Both the position numbers and the translations under genes were made by a program. From contig RHPI01002910.1 of assembly GCA_009103225.1 (NCBI GenBank), forward strand, positions 263,403-327,402: 64,000 bases of DNA, read 5' to 3'. The notes below the pieces were generated by a model that saw only the letters and a program-made list of their open reading frames with translations, was not told the origin of the DNA and made no database searches. Shown piece after piece: positions 46,359-57,879 of the stretch (the stretch's first letter is position 1; every line of letters starts with the position of its first letter). This DNA comes from Chlorokybus atmophyticus. Its lineage: Eukaryota > Streptophyta > Chlorokybophyceae > Chlorokybales > Chlorokybaceae.

Positions 46359-48293
46359 CCTGCCAAATGCAGCTGAGGAGTGTCGACTTTTCCGCTACAA
46401 TAAGCCTTGGCGACGCCCAAGTCACAATCCAATGAGGCGAGCTGTGGCCAAATATGGTCAACAATAAACTATCTGTGATGTTGTTGTGAACAGTAGTGGC
46501 AATCTGTACTTTCCGTTCAGTTGTGCAAATACCGGAGCTACTGCATAAGATGGTAGTATGTGTTTGGTGCCAGTTGCTGTGGACACCATTTCAATGTAAT
46601 ACATGCTGTGGTGTGCTGCTGTGCGCAAGTTTTGTGTGCTGCCAGTTTGGTCGTATGCATGCAAGAGTGTAGACACCTTGTTACAACTGTAATCAGCTCC
46701 AGACGTGCATGGTCTCAGGCGCGTTATCTGCCCAAGCAACTACAAAATGTGCCGCAAGGTGGATGACATTGCTTGTGACCTGCGCTGTGATGCGCTGCGT
46801 AGCGCAATGATACCAAGGTTGGGACACATGCGGGTAGGCCTAGCTGAGTGAGTCCCGTGGCTGTGCCCCCGTAAATGCTTGTCTCTGTTTCGTAAAGGTA
46901 AGTGTCAGTAAGTGTTTGCCCACTCCTACTTGTGTGTCTGTGCAAGGCTCTGCGTTTGCTGTCTGTGTGCCATGCTGCCGGTCTTGATCTGAAACAGCAG
47001 TCTCGGTGTCTATCAGGTGATGTGGCGCATTCAATAGCGATGGCCATGCATGCGCAGATACCAATCACACCGTAATTTGCTTATCACACTCTGCGTGCGT
47101 GCGTGCGTGCGTTGCGCTGCTGGCTGTGAACATAAGTCCAAAATGCTATGCTGTGTTGTGCAACGTTGCAGTGTCCGAGAGGCATCATATTATGCAGCGG
47201 GTACAATGGTCTTGCATGCACGAATGCTGGTTTCGTTGAGATGTGCAGAGCTTTGCATCATTGTTGCGCCCTGCTTCTTCTTATGTGCTGCTTCCTCCTG
47301 TGGTAGCAGCTGCATATTCTGTGGCAACAGCTGAGCTGCAGATGGCCCTGCGTGTGCGGCGCCGCTGTTGTGTGCTGATGTTGTATTCCGGGCAACCACG
47401 GGCGCCAGTATGTGGTGAGCTAATTGGGTAGGCATTGGTGTGGGTGCAACCTGTGCTTGTGTCGCCGAAGGGTCTAGTCCCCAAGATGTCCGGTTGATAA
47501 ACCCCAGGGTGGCTCATGTTCAACATCAGTAGACAGTCTCACACTGGCTGTGTGCGCATTGCAGGTGGTAGCACGCGCGCAAGTCTAGCCACCGGAGCCT
47601 TGGTTGGGCCAAGGCTCACAACAAGGCCCCTGGCGTGGTGATCAGGATGCAGGCTACATTCAGTGGCAGCGGACATGGTCGCCACCTCAAAATTGCAGAA
47701 TGTCATCGACGCAAAGGCAGGTCAAGCGCAGCACTTGCTCTGGGTGGCCCTTCCATGTTTCAACGGGGTGCTTGCGCACGACCATCACACCCGTTGCAGC
47801 TGCGACCAAAGCCCGAAGCCCCAAGCTGTCGGCGGCGAGTGCCACTCGCCTCGCTTGCCCCTCATCCTGCACAGCAAACAGCCGACATGGACAGTGTCCG
47901 CTGTGCGCATTACAATGTGGTTTTTGAGACTTTACTTGCTGAGTGTCCTCTGGGCAGTCGAGTATTGTAGCGTACAGTAAATCTGTGGACTGAGTCAAGG
48001 TTTGTTCCTCAAGCTTCCTATGAATGTAGTGTGTGGACTCGCTGTATGTGTAGTAAACTTCTTACACTATGGTGCGTGTGGGGTGGGGGCGTACAGGATA
48101 TATGACGTGCTGGGTGGGTGGGTNNNNNNNNNNNNNNNNNNNNNNNNNNNNNNNNNNNNNNNNNNNNNNNNNNNNNNNNNNNNNNNNNNNNNNNNNNNNN
48201 NNNNNNNNNNNNNNNNNNNNNNNNNNNNNNNNNNNNNNNNNNNNNNNNNNNNNNNNNNNNNNNNNNNNNNNNNNNNNNNNNNNNNNNNNNNNN

Positions 48294-48387
<94 letters not shown>

Positions 48388-49056
48388 GGGGGGCTCACTG
48401 TACGAACGTGCCAAGCTCACTGTGCCGTTGGCAATTTGCACGAGTCATGTGAATGTTTCACACTGATGTATTTGAGCATGCTGCATACATTACTTACCAG
48501 AGTACTAGCCAGGAATCCTTAGCACTGCTTTGTGCGTTGTGGCTTCGTGCGTGTAGTCCTTGCACTACAAGCGTAGCTTTGTCTGTCTGTATGTGCATAG
48601 GCCTTCATATTGCATGTGCACTATAGTAGCAATAGTACACAAATTCATCATGGATCCATTGTAGCCTTTCAATCCGCCACCATCATGCGTGGTGTGAGCT
48701 CGTGCGCAATGGTGCATGTGCTTCCACAACGTCGAGTGGTAAGTACTCTCATGCGATGAAAGCCAGGCGCCGGGAGTGGCTGTGTTCATGAATGCCGTTG
48801 CGAAACGCTGTTGAGAATGCTCCGGAAGCATCCTTACAGATAGGCTTAGTGGTTGTGCACAAGTGCGCGCAGTATCAATGCGCTCACTCAAACGCAAATG
48901 TAATGCTTATGCACGACCTGCGCATAACACGAATATTTACGCGCAGCACTGTGGTGTGCTTCATTACTTAAGCATACACATGTACACATGTACACATGAA
49001 CCCGGTGGTCAACCTTACAATGGTGTTGTTGGTATGCGCTATGTCTCTCTGCAATG
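46359..49056. other. No gene identified
   Basis: Intergenic. It has a (GCGT)n run near 47093-47111 and an assembly gap. A frame near 47605-47960 reads well for a while but shows no splice or domain support. Confidence 0.45.
48124..48386. other. Assembly gap followed by a 93-base poly-G run
   Basis: 170 unknown bases (48124-48293) follow a GGGTGGGTGGGT stretch and are followed by 93 consecutive G (48294-48386). Confidence 0.95.
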
Positions 49057-49275
49057 TCGGGTCACGTTGTCTCGGGCCGCTGGAAGGACAGACATGCTTG
49101 CTGGACATGCTACTGCAGCATGCTGTAGCATGTTTGGTGGTGTTAGCAAAAGCAAAAAGATAATCGAGCTCTTGTAACAGCAGGTGCTTCCAAGAGCACG
49201 TCCCCCGATGTGGAGGGGTGCGGACATGTGGAGCGAATCTCCTCTTTAGCATACATGCTGTGCTGTAGGACACAC
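49057..49275. repeat. LTR segment A, outer copy
   Basis: From GTCGGGTCACGTTG to CACACAGTCAACAAGCC it matches 49885-50118 along its whole length, for example ACATGCTTGCTGGACATGCT, TGTTTGGTGGTGTTAGCAAA and GTGGAGCGAATCTC. It is probably a remnant of a second LTR abutting the full one. Confidence 0.75.
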
Positions 49276-50118
49276 AGTCAACAAGCCACTACTATTGGTA
49301 GTGCTGTTGACACAGTTCTTTACATGAGCGGAAAATGTGTTACACTGTTAAGTGAGTTGAATGAGCAAGCAACACGTGGATGCTATGCCCTAACGGATGC
49401 CAACAAGCACACCGCGACCAAGTGCACCAAGCCCACAGCAACGACAAGCACGGTGCACACAAGCATGCACAGAGTCTCGAACGGTGAGGGGATTTTTGAT
49501 TACGAGGATGGCGTGTTCATAGTTCAAGTCGCTCATAAGCTCCTAGCTTTCTCACTCACAGTGTCACCAGCTGATCCGGTAAACACCGCAACTACTTATA
49601 CAAGTCAAGTCATGACCGTTCAGAACACAAGCTAATGGTTATATCGGGGCTATTCCCATAAGAAACTCCCTCTCGACATAGAACATAACGTGTAACTGAA
49701 TGTACAACTGAATCAGCTACGCGCGGTGCCTATGTAGGCTACGGTCATGAGCTAGCTACTGGTCAGTGACGTGCGCGGGTTGGTATGCTGATAGTTCGGG
49801 CGAGGGTCTTGATGTAAGCATGCCCGATGCCCCAGGCTGGCACACGAGGACAATAGGCATAACAGCTGTTGGGTCAAGGAGAGTCGAGGGTCACGTTCTC
49901 TCGTGCCGCTGAAAGGACAGACATGCTTGCTGGACATGCTATTGCAGCATGCTGTAGCATGTTTGGTGGTGTTAGCAAAGCAAACAGATAACCCAGCTCT
50001 GGTAACAGTAGGTGCTTCCTGAAGCACGTTCGCCGATGTGGAGTGCTACGGAGATGTGGAGCGAATCTCTTTTTTAGTATATATGCCGTGCTGTAAGACA
50101 CAATCAACAAGCCACCCC
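49276..50118 (-). repeat. Left LTR (3' LTR of the minus-strand element)
   Basis: It consists of segment B (49276-49872) plus segment A' (49885-50118). Segment B matches the right LTR at 59757-60372. On the minus strand the LTR would begin TGTTGATTGTGTC, just after a G-rich stretch (CAGCGGGGTGGC) that could be the polypurine tract. Confidence 0.65.
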
Positions 50119-50139
50119 GCTGAGCCTCTGAGGAGGTTC

Positions 50140-50414
50140 CAGCTCCAGAGCTCAGTGTTTAGCGCGTTTAGCGAGTGTGGAGGGCCGTCGGCGCGGCAGT
50201 CATCACACAAGTACTCCTCCATGGGTATTGCATCCAGTGGGGGCTTCAGACAGTAGCAATGCAAGCCCCTGTTGCAGCCATTGCAGAGCATCATAAGCGA
50301 GTCGGCGGCGGCGCTGCCGCAGCGCTCGCAACGCGTGCTGCGGGCGGGGTGAGGGTGTTTGATGCGCCAGAACCCTGCTATGTAAGGGAGGTGACAAGGC
50401 GCGTAGTTCACCAT
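50140..50414 (-). pseudogene. PHD finger at the C terminus of the retrotransposon Pol
   Basis: The stretch reads CERCGSAAADSLMMLCNGC, then HCYC and LCDDC, an intact C4HC3 set spaced as in a PHD finger. It lies after the integrase and 30-50 bases before the LTR, where chromoviruses have a chromodomain. PHD fingers usually read histone H3 tails, so an integration-targeting role is a fair inference. The pieces linking it to the integrase are frame-shifted. Confidence 0.8.
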
Positions 50415-50759
50415 GTTTTCCTTCAGCCTCTCGCCATTCTAGCCGAGGAGGTCCATTACCCCTGTGGGGTACACTTTGAGCACCTTGTAGACTGTGCGGC
50501 CAAGGAGGTGTCAAGCGCGTCCTTGGTGGCCTCCATGCGGTAGGCAAAGTCTCCTGGTTGACACCGGTGTTGGCGCTCTTGATAGAATCCACTGCGCACG
50601 CGCTCATAGCGTAGCGTGTCGCGGTGCTGCGCGATGCGCAAGTTGTTGAAGGCCATAGGGACTGTGCGCTCAAATAGTGATGCGCGCGTGATAATGTCAT
50701 GGTGCATCCAGTCGAGGTCGTCGAGGTTGTTCACCACGCGATCCACCTCCTGCTGTGCA

Positions 50760-51350
50760 TGAAAAGGAAGCAGCGGCGGTCGCTTAAACGGTACATAGTA
50801 CGGACCATACTCGCGCAGAGCTGCCTGCTTGACAGTCCGTATCCAAGAGCCACTCTTGGGAGGTGGTCATGCCAGGTGTTCTTCTCATACTCCAGCACAC
50901 ACTTGCGGAGTGCCTTCTAGTTGGTCTGCACCGCGCGCTCGGCAAGACCATCAGCTTTGGGGTGATTACGCGAGGTACAGTGATGGTCGATGTAGCACCT
51001 GTCCAAGAGAGTGTCGAACTCCCCTCTGAACTCAATTCCTTGGTCGGTGATGACCTCTACGCAGCTGCCGAACCGACTGAGGACATGAGAGAGGAAGGCT
51101 TGAGCCACCCCCTACTGCTCTTGTCGGGTAGTGGCACAAGCTCCACCCATTTGGAGAAATGCTCGATCACTATTAAGATGTAACGGTTGCCGCGTGCCGA
51201 GGGTGCTAAAGAGGGCAATGATGATGCTTTCGCGTGTGGCCGGTGTCGGCACCTCCTTGTTCACCATGGAGGCGACGATACAGCTTGTCGTCCGCCCAGC
51301 GGTAGTGCTGGGTGCGTAGGTTGACGCGGTCCTTCTCACGCACTTATACC
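50760..51350 (-). pseudogene. Retrotransposon integrase, decayed
   Basis: NRYILIVIEHFSKWVELVPL (about 51195-51140) is the first-Asp region, but the catalytic Asp is Glu here. After a frame change come VITDQGIEFRGEF (second Asp) and NHPKADGLAERAV (Glu), then a TAG at about 50919. These are DDE integrase-core motifs of the Ty3/gypsy type. The downstream region to 50456 still reads as integrase C-terminal sequence (NLDDLDWMHHDIITRAS). Confidence 0.85.
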
Positions 51351-51504
51351 GAAGGGAAGCTGACTACTTTGAAGAAAGGTGAGGGATGGCTTGTCCAGCC
51401 ATATGTTATGCCTGATGTCGTTGGGTGTTAGCTCTGTGTCATCGACCTCAATGTCGCCACCATGAGTGGTCTCTGCGGGTGTGGTGGTTGCGGAGTCAGT
51501 GGGC

Positions 51505-53256
51505 TCAAAAGCAGGTACTGCGTTCAGTTGTTGCTGAGGCACCGGCGTCAGTGTTGCGCCCTGAGCGCAACGCGGTGACAGCAGACATGGCAACCACGGT
51601 TGGAGCTGATGATGCAGCGCCGAGCTCATGCCGAGCATCAGTTGCATCGTTGATGCTCAGGTTGGGGTTACAAATGAGTCCATCGGCGTCTTGGTTGGTG
51701 AGGCCAGCGCGGTGGTCAATCTCGAAGTCATACTCTTGCAAGGTCCAGTGGGCAAGTTTGCCAGTAAAATGGTTGGTCATCGACCAACTGAATGGCTGAT
51801 GATTGGTGATTAACTAAAACTGTCGGTCGAAGAGGGAGGGTCGAAAGAAGGAGATAGCCCACACTGCAGCGAGACACTCTCTCTCGTAGCTGCTGTAGTT
51901 GACCTCGGCACTATTGTTCCTCCGGCTGGCGTACGACACCCCTCTTTCTTATTTGCATCGTGCTGCACCAGCATGGCTCCCATCCCGAGCTTGCTCCAAT
52001 CGGTGTGAAGGATGAAAGGCTTGGTGTAGTCAGGGCGCTGAAGGATGGGTGCTGTGGTGAGCCTGCTTTTCAGCTCCTTGAAGGCCCACTGTTGCGGCTC
52101 CTTCCACACGAATTTCACTTCTTTCTTCAGTAGCTCGTTGAGGGGTCGCGCTATCTTTGCGATGTCCTTCACGAACCGGCGATAGTAGTTGACAAGGCCC
52201 AAAAAGGCGCGCAGGCGCGTGAGGTCCGTTGGAGCAGGGATAGCTGCTCGGGCCTCCACCTTTGCCTGCTGTACGTACACACCGTGGGGCACAATCATGT
52301 GTCCCAAGTAGCGTACCTTGTGAATGAAGAAGGTGCACTTGTCGGCGTGCACAGTCATCCCCACTCCCTTGAGCCTCTCCAGCACCTCATTAATGTGCTG
52401 TATGTGCTCTTCGTTTCTGCGGCTGAAGATGAGGATGTCGTCGATGTAGCACCGCGCGTTCAGCCCCTTCAAGGCTTTGTTCATCACCCGCTAAAACTTG
52501 GCGGGGGCATTCTTCGGCCCGAACGGCATCACCTTCAACTGGCGGTTGCCCCAGAAGGAGGTCTTGTGCTTGTCCTCGTCTTTAATGGCGATTTGGTTAT
52601 ACCCTTAGCGCATGTCGAGGATGCTGAAGACTGTGCAGTCTCCTACATCGTCAAAGATGCCCTCTGCTGTGGGCATTGGGTACCTGTCTTGTTTGGTCTT
52701 GTTGTTGAGGGGATGGTAGTTGCCGCACATGCGCCGTCCTGTCCAGTTGCCGAATCCTTTTTTAGTGGCATGACGGTCGCGGCTGCAAAATCCGATGTGG
52801 ACTCCTCAATAAGGCTTGCGTCTAGGAGCGCCTTACATCTCTGTTCCACCAGATCCTCCTCTAGCTTTGAGACCATATATTGCCGTCGAAACACCGGCTT
52901 GGTATCAACCACCTCGATGTCTGGTACACTGAACATGTACCCAGCTCCTTTACGGCAAAGCCAAATTGGCTCCTCCACTTCTTGAGGAGAGCCTCCAGCT
53001 TTTCTCATATGTCCTCCGTGGCAAGAGGGCCAATGGCGTGGTCTCAAGACGTTGCGTTGGCAACCACGAGGATGTCTTCCACTGTCACTGCTGCTTGCTC
53101 CTCCATGTGAACCACCTCAAGGGCTGTGTGAGCTGCCTTGGTGTCTGCAACGCGTTCAGCCCACCCCCTAGCCAGGTGTTCGAGATCGAAGGACACATGG
53201 CGAACCTGCAATGCGAAGCTCATCTCCAACATCCAGACCATGCTGTTTTGGTCCAT
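51505..53256 (-). pseudogene. Reverse transcriptase and RNase H, decayed
   Basis: The reverse transcriptase is recognised from KTSFWGNRQLKVMPFGPKNA and the catalytic CYIDDILIFS (YIDD at about 52448-52437), then RYLGHMIVP and LRAFLGLVNYYRRFVKDIA. RNase H follows, with FILHTDWSKLGMGAMLVQHD and HRAGLTNQDADGL near its end. In-frame stops sit at 52605-52607 (TAA, after LDMR) and 52491-52493 (TAG, just before RVMNKA), with frame changes near 52640 and 51890. It would have copied the element RNA into DNA. Confidence 0.9.
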
Positions 53257-53269
53257 GGCGTGGCCGAGT

Positions 53270-53800
53270 AGCTGACATTGCTAACTGTTGGTTAGCGGGA
53301 CCCTGTGATGCTGTTGGAAAAAAATCCTATGGCGTGTTCGCGCTCACGTGCGTTGGTTTCTTTTAGCTTGCTCGTCGTGGACGACGGGCAAGCTAAAATG
53401 TAACGGGAGCAATAATAATAGGGGTATTATTGCTACCAAATTAACACATTTTGTATGAATAAGTATTTAAACATGCTTATTTATACCTCTTTTCTACGAT
53501 TCTTCGCTTATTAAAGGCTATGATGCTTGATCATAGCTTAAATAAGTCCCAATGGGTGTAGAAGCGCTTATTCAAGCCTATTTAGTGTCACATTTCATAT
53601 AATGTGATCACTATCTCGTCAGGTACCTTACGATAGGTATCTTTGGATAGGTACCTTATCGAAATGTACCTTATCTGAGATGTGATTGGCTCACGCTAGA
53701 TTTCCTAACTACCCTATCTGTAGGGTCGATGTCTAGTTGTGAGTTAATTATCGAGAGGTATATAGTTGATATACTCTTGATATAAAAGGTCACATCAATG
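53270..53800. other. AT-rich noncoding insert between methyltransferase and reverse transcriptase
   Basis: No frame is open. It starts with a 17-bp hairpin at 53361-53398 (TTTTAGCTTGCTCGTCG, loop TGGA, one mismatch). Many short inverted and direct repeats follow (GGTACCTTA three times at about 53620-53670; CACATTTCATATAATGTG). Its base composition is unlike the flanking coding DNA, so it is probably a small non-autonomous insertion inside the polyprotein gene. Confidence 0.5.
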
Positions 53801-53829
53801 AGATGTGGGGATTTTCAGTTCTCTGCTCA

Positions 53830-54731
53830 GTGGCGGCCACACCGTTGAAAGGCTTGTCATATGCGGTGTGGGTGTTGGGGTAGAGGATTGAAGGGGCATC
53901 ACCGGCGACGGTGGTGCTGTTACACAAAAGGTGTTAGACACCATGCCATCGCCTCGATTGCGGAAGGCATAGGACCCGAGGTAGGACACCAAAGTGGGAA
54001 GTGCGCGGCGCGGTTGGCCAGGTTGGTTGCCTTAGTAGAATTGGCTGTGGTCAAGACATGTGAATGGTTGACTCTGCGGCCGGGTTCGAGAATGTCATCG
54101 ACGAAGAGGTTGCGTGTACTCTGCTGTCATCAGCTCCTCTGTGGTGGCCAAGTTTGCCCACTTAGCGCGCACGCGATGCGCACGGGAAGCATGGCGCGCT
54201 GCGTTTACCTTTAATAGATGCCAAAGAATGGAGCACACCATCCGGTAGGTGGAGGCTACATGGGGACGCTGGTTGTCCTCTGAGTGCACGTTCTCAAGGA
54301 CGTGGCCTGGAGATCTGGTGCTGTTGGAGGAGGTGGATGGCTCTCATCAACTCTCAAAACAGACCTAAGCGAGGGTTGTTCAGGCCTTGGCCTCTTCCTA
54401 CCCTCGAGTGTTCTTGGCACTCCCATCCAGCTATTAACAAGTCGATGTTGCCAAGGGACAGCAAGTGGTCCTCTGTGATTAATCTGATGTCTTGTAGCCA
54501 TGCCTTGAGGCTGCCTTGCAGTGTCGACGAGGGCAGTTGCTGTGGATAGCGCTCGTGCAGCTGACGCAGATGGTGCTTAAGGGCTGTTTGAGCGCGCAGG
54601 TCAGGGTCGTAATTATAATACTTGGTGACTTTGACACCTGTATTGAGGACTGCAGCGAGACCACTGCCGATGCCTCCAAACAGTTCGAACACTGTGATGC
54701 CTTGCTGCCGCCGAATGGTATGGAACTTCAC
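53830..54731 (-). pseudogene. C5-cytosine DNA methyltransferase inside the retrotransposon
   Basis: About 300 codons of a Dcm/DNMT-type enzyme. Motif I is ITVFELFGGIGSGLAAVL (about 54700), which would bind S-adenosylmethionine. Motif IV is IDLLIAGWECQEHSRVG, with the catalytic Cys at about 54419; the usual Pro before it is Glu. Motif VI is LENVHSEDNQRP (ENV at 54295-54287). Motif VIII is HRVRAKW (about 54175), and a motif IX/X region reads VSYLGSYAFRNRGDGMV (53992-53942). A TGA at 54356-54354 follows RLGLF, and the frame changes before ENV and again before motif IX. The enzyme would methylate cytosine in DNA. Its place between protease and reverse transcriptase shows that it is cargo of the element, not a host gene. 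Confidence 0.85.
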
Positions 54732-54767
54732 GACTCTTGTGGAAGCGCGAAGTGATCAGCGGCTGGG

Positions 54768-55478
54768 TCAGCAAGAGGTGCGCGTCCACATGTGCCCGCC
54801 AACGGTGTTCGGCCGGGTCTGATAATGCCACCTCATTGTGGTATCCTCCTTAGTGCAAGGAGTGGGATCGGCGTTGTCTGCGCGGCAAGGGGCTGCGACG
54901 GCAGCGCCTCTTGTGCGAGTGTTGTCATTTGTGGCTGATACCGCCTCCCGTGTGCGCACGCAATTGCGCATGGTTATTGCAGCCACTTTGCATTGGGCAC
55001 GCGTGCGTGACACCAACTCAAGAGGCAGGAAGCTCTGTACTTCTCCGTCATCTCCATCCCAATGTGGTCGGAACCACGCCCGCTCTGTCCAGTAGTCAAG
55101 GCCCATACCCACGGGAAAGTCCTGTCCAAGCAGGAAATCGAAGGAGCCAGCGCTGGTGACCACGCATTGCTGAACGATCTCTATGGTGTGGGTCGGGTCC
55201 AGCCCTATCAACCGGATGCTAAAGGCCTCCTCGGTGACCCCCATCACCTTGTCACGGCTCCTCGTTAATGTGTCCAGTACGTATGGGCAAGGCATCAAGT
55301 CCAAGCTGGTGATGCCAAGGGACCGCACGAGGAAGCGCCCGATGATAACCGGCTGTGCTCCAGTGTCCAGCATCACCCGCTTGGGTGCCAGGCCATTGAT
55401 GGTCATATGCTTGCCTTGGTTGGCTACCATGGCAGCGTTGGCGTTGATGCGTAGCCTCTTTGTGCGAGCTGTCGGCAC
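54768..55478 (-). pseudogene. Retropepsin-type aspartic protease
   Basis: VMLDTGAQPVIIG carries the catalytic DTG (about 55368), and DFLLGQDF is the expected hydrophobic-G-x-D segment further on. The frame is open from the region just upstream to 54768. This protease would cut the Gag-Pol polyprotein. It is in the same frame as the gag-like stretch at 56792-56055. Confidence 0.8.
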
Positions 55479-55479
55479 C

Positions 55480-57870
55480 GATGCCTCATGTCTCTCAGCT
55501 GATCAGCTGAAGGTGCTAAGCGCATCGCAGCCAGAGCTCCTCTGCCTGCTGGATATTGCAATTGACTACCCCCTCCTTGTCCTCTCCCTTTGCGAAGTTG
55601 ACTTGTCGTGGTGGTTGGTAGACTCGGGGAGGCCTTTGCGCTAGGGGGTTTTGTGCTGGCTGCGGTGGAAGTGATGGTGGATGCCGCCTTTGAGAGGATG
55701 GGATCATGCCTGTCGGCGTCCCCAATAGTTGACGAGGAAAGCCCGGCAAACCCGGTGTTTTCGGGCCTGCCTCGTGTTCTGCTTGCTCTGCGGTGTAGGT
55801 CCATCGGACAGCATGAGCTGCCTCCCTGACCAATGTCCCTTCTTACGAGGCTGTGGGCTCTGTGTCTACATTGGTCCAGTGCTGATATTGTGGCATGGGC
55901 TGCAGATATACTACGCGCAGTAACCGCTGCCGCATGTCGTGAGTAATGGTGGGGACTCGCAAGATCCCTGCCATGTAGGCATCCACATGCCTTGTACCAC
56001 GCCCACATCGAGCACAGTCATGGCGCGCGCTCGTATGGTGCGTTGAGGGTCGGTTTACTGCGCGTGTATTTCGTGAGCGATAGCGATGTGCCGGAGTTGC
56101 CGTGCTGGTTCTACTCCCAGCAGCCGCAGCATTGCCTCCTGCACTCCCTCCAGAATGTCTGGCGCACTGGTGGTAGCTTCATCGTATGCTTGCCGCATCG
56201 AGCGGATGAATGCCCCCAACCATGATGCTATGTTGCCAAAGGCGAACATGGGAACAGCGGGGTAATTGGCGACGAGCCACGTCACGAGTTGTGCTCAAGA
56301 GGCGCTGCCTTCTCGCATCCCCATCATCTGTCTCAATACACTGCCTCCAGGCCGCTGCAGCATGACGGCTTGCCGTATGAGAGCGGTTCGGGGTTGTTGC
56401 TCTCCTACCATATCAGCTCCTCCTTGCTGGGTGGTGTCTCCTTGTGGGGTGAGGTAACCTCGCCCTGCATCCCGGTGATCATCAGGCATACCATCGATCA
56501 GAGGGGGCAATAGCGGGGCAATTACCCCCCTCAATTGTTGTGCCAACGCCCTCGCTTGGTTAGCAACATTTGTTTGCCCTGACTGTGTGACTGTGGTTTG
56601 CGCTTATGGCACAACGGCTAGTGCAGTGCAGGTGCCGGCGACATCTAACGGTCCCGTGGGTTGAACCGCAGCGGTGCGTGCTGCTTCATACACCTGTCGG
56701 CGTGCGTCAACTTGGGCGGCTTGATCTTGCCGATAGCGATGTGCCTGTTCAAGCGCAGAGAATTTTCCTGTGACTCCCCTATGTGAGTCCACGGAGTGCC
56801 GGGTCAGCGCCCGGCGGCATGTTTGAGGTGGTCACCATGAGGCGCTGCACTCGGCGATGCTGATGTCCGTGCCGGTCCAGCGGTGAAGGCTTAAAATCAA
56901 TTTGTTGCGCTGGCATGAGCTGTTATGATTGGTTGGGTGCGTTTTGCAGCCTTGCGTGCACTGCCAAAAACTGAATTGCCAGCTCCAACACAGCGAGGCG
57001 CCGGTATGTGACCCTGAAGAGACGATCTCTCCTCTCCTCTCCTCTTATCTCAGGAGCAGTGCCAGCTAGAATCTCATCGTCCAATTGTTGCTAGGTGGGC
57101 TCCGATAGTGTATGGTATTCGAGCGGTGGTAGCGGCAGGATGCAATTATCTCGCGCTACATGCATTGTGCGTCGCCCCCCGAGCCTGTATGCAATGGTGG
57201 TGGGCTCGATGTTGCATAGGACGGACACCCAAGCGCGCTCCGCTTGCGGTCCGCGTGGTACTTGTTGAGTGACATCAAGGTGCGGAGGAGGGGCCGCACG
57301 AACCCCTGATGGTGCGGCGGCAGTGACAGCAAGGGCTGTTAGAGGTGCGGCAACATCAACTGCAGCAAAAGTTGTGGCACGTGCAACAGTCGTGGTGACG
57401 GAGTGAGCATTGCAACAGTCGTGACAGGGGCAGTGTCCGCAGCTGTAGCGGGTGTGGTGCCAACACCACCAGTGGGTTCGCCAGCCATGGCTGCAGCATC
57501 CTCAGTGCCAGTCATCTCTAGCGCCAACTTGGTGCTAGGTGTATCCGCACTGGCTGCACTGGTGGGTGTTCTCGTCGACGGGGTCGTCTCAGTAAAGGTT
57601 GTGGCCGGCGAGCCAGCCCCACTTGTAACTTCCAACGATGTTGCTGTTGACGATGCGCCTGCCTCTTTACGCGCACATCTTTATGGTTGAACACGCGATG
57701 GCGATGGGGTGTCTCTGTTGCGTTTCGGTGCCATCCAGGCCCATCGGGCAACGTAGCAGGCTTGGTAGCTTTGCTCCTTGTCTTCTTCAAGCTGAGCCAC
57801 TTGTGCTATAAGGGCCGCGACTAGGTTGACAGCTGATGAGCTGGCTGATGCTTTTATAGCAGCACATCCA
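55480..57870 (-). pseudogene. Second gag-like region upstream of the protease
   Basis: One minus-strand frame runs from 56792 to 56055 with only a few stops. It reads as helical structural protein (FSALEQAHRYRQDQAAQ; MFAFGNIASWLGAFIRSM; ILEGVQEAMLRLLGVE), and a neighbouring frame continues with YMAGILRVPTITHDMRQRLL. Upstream, 57870-57000 is Thr/Pro/Ala-rich and low in complexity. The assignment as gag rests on position and character, not on a firm motif. Confidence 0.4.
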
Positions 57871-57879
57871 ATGCGCGGG

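Noticed and set aside
47605-47970. Open plus-strand frame with basic residues
   Set aside because: No domain, splice partner or conserved motif; three overlapping frames are open, as in chance GC-rich sequence.
54080-54100. GGGTTCGAGAATG as a tRNA B box
   Set aside because: It lies inside the methyltransferase remnant on the other strand, and no A box or stem fits.
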